From: Dioscorea cayenensis subsp. rotundata
Taxonomy: Eukaryota > Streptophyta > Magnoliopsida > Dioscoreales > Dioscoreaceae
DNA length: 64,000 nucleotides
Assembly (NCBI RefSeq): GCF_009730915.1
Contig: NC_052476.1
Location: 20,069,257-20,133,256 of the forward strand
Direction of reading: 5' to 3'
A model generated the notes under the pieces. That model was given only the letters and a program-made list of their open reading frames with translations, had not been told where the DNA came from and did no database searches. The stretch's first letter is position 1, and each line of letters begins with the position of its first letter. Positions 61,691-64,000 of this stretch are shown here, in pieces. The position numbers and the translations under genes are program-made.

Positions 61691-61731
61691 CTAGTTGAGT
61701 GGCTGCTACGTTGTCTTTTCTTATTTATATA

Positions 61732-61775
61732 TTATTATGTAATATTATTATAGTATTAATAATATTACATAATAA
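61732..61775. repeat. Perfect hairpin with 19-bp arms
   Basis: Arms TTATTATGTAATATTATTA (61732-61750) and TAATAATATTACATAATAA (61757-61775) are exact reverse complements around the 6-bp loop TAGTAT. Part of it recurs at about 61801-61824. Confidence 0.95.
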
Positions 61776-61892
61776 CCTGCAATCAATTATAATATATAAA
61801 TGTAATATTATTATAGTATTAATAAGCTTGGACAATCCTTAAATGGAGGGGGTTGTTTGTCGCCGATTAATAAAAAAAAAATTAATATCAAC

Positions 61893-62045
61893 TATTGGAT
61901 AACTCAATGGTACGACACTAAAGTTTTTAAAAAAAAATCATGGGTTCAAATCTCTCCCCCGACATCACTGTAACTGTTCACACACTATTCATTCGGAATT
62001 TTTATATTATTCTTATACTGTACATACACTGTATATCTGGGCTTC
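61893..62045 (+). mobile_element. tRNA-derived SINE-like fragment
   Basis: GGATAACTCAATGGTACGAC is A-box-like and GGGTTCAAATCTC is a good B-box match about 45 bp later, followed by an unrelated body. Boundaries are not resolved. Confidence 0.5.
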
Positions 62046-62389
62046 AATACTGTTCGGTAATATTTATATTCATAAAAAATGGCGCTTGCCACCTATTATT
62101 AAAAAAATAAAAAAAAATAAAAAAATTAATGAGATTGAATAATAAACTCTGTTTGTCATTATTTAAATACTATGAAATCAAAGTATTTCTTAATTTTTAA
62201 TTAAACTTAGTTGTAATATTAAAATTTATAGAGGTATATAGGAGAGTCGGTATTTTTTTACTTCCCAAATAAAAAGTTTTGGGTTTGCATCGAGTTTCTG
62301 AATATATATACAAAAGTTTATGTATGGAATTTTTTCTTTTAATAAAAATATTAAAAATTTTATATAAATTACTCCATGAAATAAGAATA

Positions 62390-64000
62390 AGTGGATCTCA
62401 TTTGGGATTTAAAACTCATAAACATACTCTTATGTATTTATGTACTTGTTTGATGCGAGTACTTTTATTTTATGATTAAAATAGTCATATGACTAATAAT
62501 GATTAAAATAAATGGTTCTTATTAATTTAATTTAATTTTAACAGTGTACTCATATATAAGAAAAAAATAATAAATAAATTTAATTTTTAATTTTTTTTAA
62601 AAACTTTGATACTAAAAAATAAAAACTACCTATTTAGTGTAACTATTTGTAAAAAACTTAATGATAATCCTATCAATAAAATAACTATTTGTGAAGACAT
62701 TCAAAAGTTATGATAAAAGACACTTATATAATTAAACATCTTGTGTTTATATGTCCGGTTCATTCTTCATTAAAATATTAAGAAAAAAAATGTAAGATAT
62801 TGGAAGAAACTAAATAATACCATCATGATTTAATTAATTTATTAGGTGTGGTTACTGTTTTAGAAGCACTAAATCACATCATCTCAAGTGGGGCCTTATT
62901 TATAAACCTATTTATTTATCTATTTATTTTGAGAGGATAAACTTATTTAGTTAGTAAAGAACATATAGAAATGTATGTACAATCACTTATCCTCATATGT
63001 TTTTTTGCTTTTTTTTCCTTATTATTTATATACGCAAGAAACATATAATTATTTAAGAATATATTTTTTGTTTTAGTTTTAAAATTAACCATTATTATAT
63101 ATTTATATGATTGTTATCTTTTTAAAAAATAATTCCTATAAATACAGTTGCTGTTTTTTTAGTATTTTTCTATTTTTTTAAAGCATGCCTTTTTTTATTA
63201 ATATAAATAAAAAAAATCAGGGCTTTCCAATGACTTGAATATGCCTGGCAAATTCTTATTGGCTGTTCCATCTATTTTAATATAAAAGGATTTTTATTTT
63301 TTATTTTTTTTATAACAACATGAACAAATCACCATAAAGGTTACTATTTTTTTAAATTATGTTATAGAAATATAAGAGACAATAACATTATCATTTGGCT
63401 ATTATGTTGGTCGTTAAATAATTTTTTTGAAGTAAAAGGTTTTTGTTTATTCATAAAAGCTGTGTGTATATATAACTCTCCGAAAACCCAAAATTACATA
63501 TATATATATATATATATATATATACTCTCACAAATTTTTTTTTTCATCTCTATACAAAGATCTGATTCATAATGTTAAAAAAAATAAAAATATATAATCT
63601 ACATACAAAACATTAAATGTTTAGAGATACATAAAAGAGTATATAAAATATTTATTAATGTATTTCTAATTAATTTTTAACTAATAATAAATGATCGATT
63701 GAATTCATATGTATATATGTATATATATATATATTGATATATGTGTGTAAAAAAAAAAACTTATTCAATATAAGGAAAGAGGGGGAAAAATAAATTTAAT
63801 TCATTAAGAAATTAAAAATCTAGATAGTAAACTTATCTATTTCATGACAAAATTGTTCTATTCTCATGAATTTCAAGTGAAAGATACATTTGGAATGAGT
63901 CACCAAAATTTGATAAAGGATATTATCGTCCATTTGAAATTTTTATTTTTATTTTTAAAGAAATACCTTAAAAATTCTATCAATCATTAATTATGTGTGA
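62390..64000 (+). repeat. Long direct repeat, copy 2 (continues past window)
   Basis: The partner of 56530-58150, in the same orientation and landmark order, with small indels and microsatellite differences such as (AT)n at 63499-63525. It runs off the end of the window. Confidence 0.85.

Overview
This window is nuclear DNA from a flowering plant. Evidence is the intron-rich gene structure, plant-specific families (mTERF, Casparian-strip-like membrane protein, phytyl ester synthase, TM9 protein with a C-terminal KxD signal), hAT and Mutator-type MITEs, a plant-type LINE and very AT-rich spacers. The species cannot be fixed from sequence alone. Eight protein-coding genes and one tRNA gene are supported. 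I rebuilt exon structures by hand from splice sites, reading-frame phase and family conservation; for seven of the eight genes the whole coding region lies in the window.

Layout. 1-411 (+) is the end of an mTERF gene. 797-2708 (-) is a four-exon gene for a predicted plastid membrane protein, with a 94-bp MITE in its first intron. 2950-3031 (+) is tRNA-Ser(TGA). 3311-5578 (-) is a TM9/nonaspanin gene. 6029-7919 (-) is a SpoU-type RNA methyltransferase. 8354-9225 is a nested inverted-repeat DNA element, followed to about 13995 by a decayed LINE. 14250-27353 (+) is APC7 in 18 exons (557 codons); its introns hold degenerate tandem repeats and a 1.2-kb solo LTR. About 27590-31302 is a tandem array of ~163-bp units that runs into a gap of exactly 1000 N (31303-32302). 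32303 to about 41775 is a compositionally distinct, CpG- and TTTAAA-rich island with no intact gene, best explained as a large decayed Mutator-like element.

43549-44484 (+) is a CASP-like gene. 45866-49240 (+) is a 13-exon phytyl ester synthase-type acyltransferase. 49614-51775 (-) is a SANT/Myb-like nuclear protein, convergent with the acyltransferase. 52793-55537 (-) is a nine-exon Rossmann-fold NAD(P)-binding protein carrying both an AT-AC (U12-type) intron and a GC-AG intron. From 55.6 kb to the end the DNA is gene-free and repeat-rich: two hAT-like elements, SINE-like fragments, a perfect 19-bp-arm hairpin, a relocated copy of intron sequence from the Rossmann gene, and two ~1.6-kb direct repeats about 5.8 kb apart.

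The genes are unrelated housekeeping or plastid functions typical of plant euchromatin and do not form a pathway. The most unusual items are the island beyond the gap, the AT-AC plus GC-AG introns in one small gene, exon-1-like repeats inside APC7 intron 1, and the long direct repeats at the right end.
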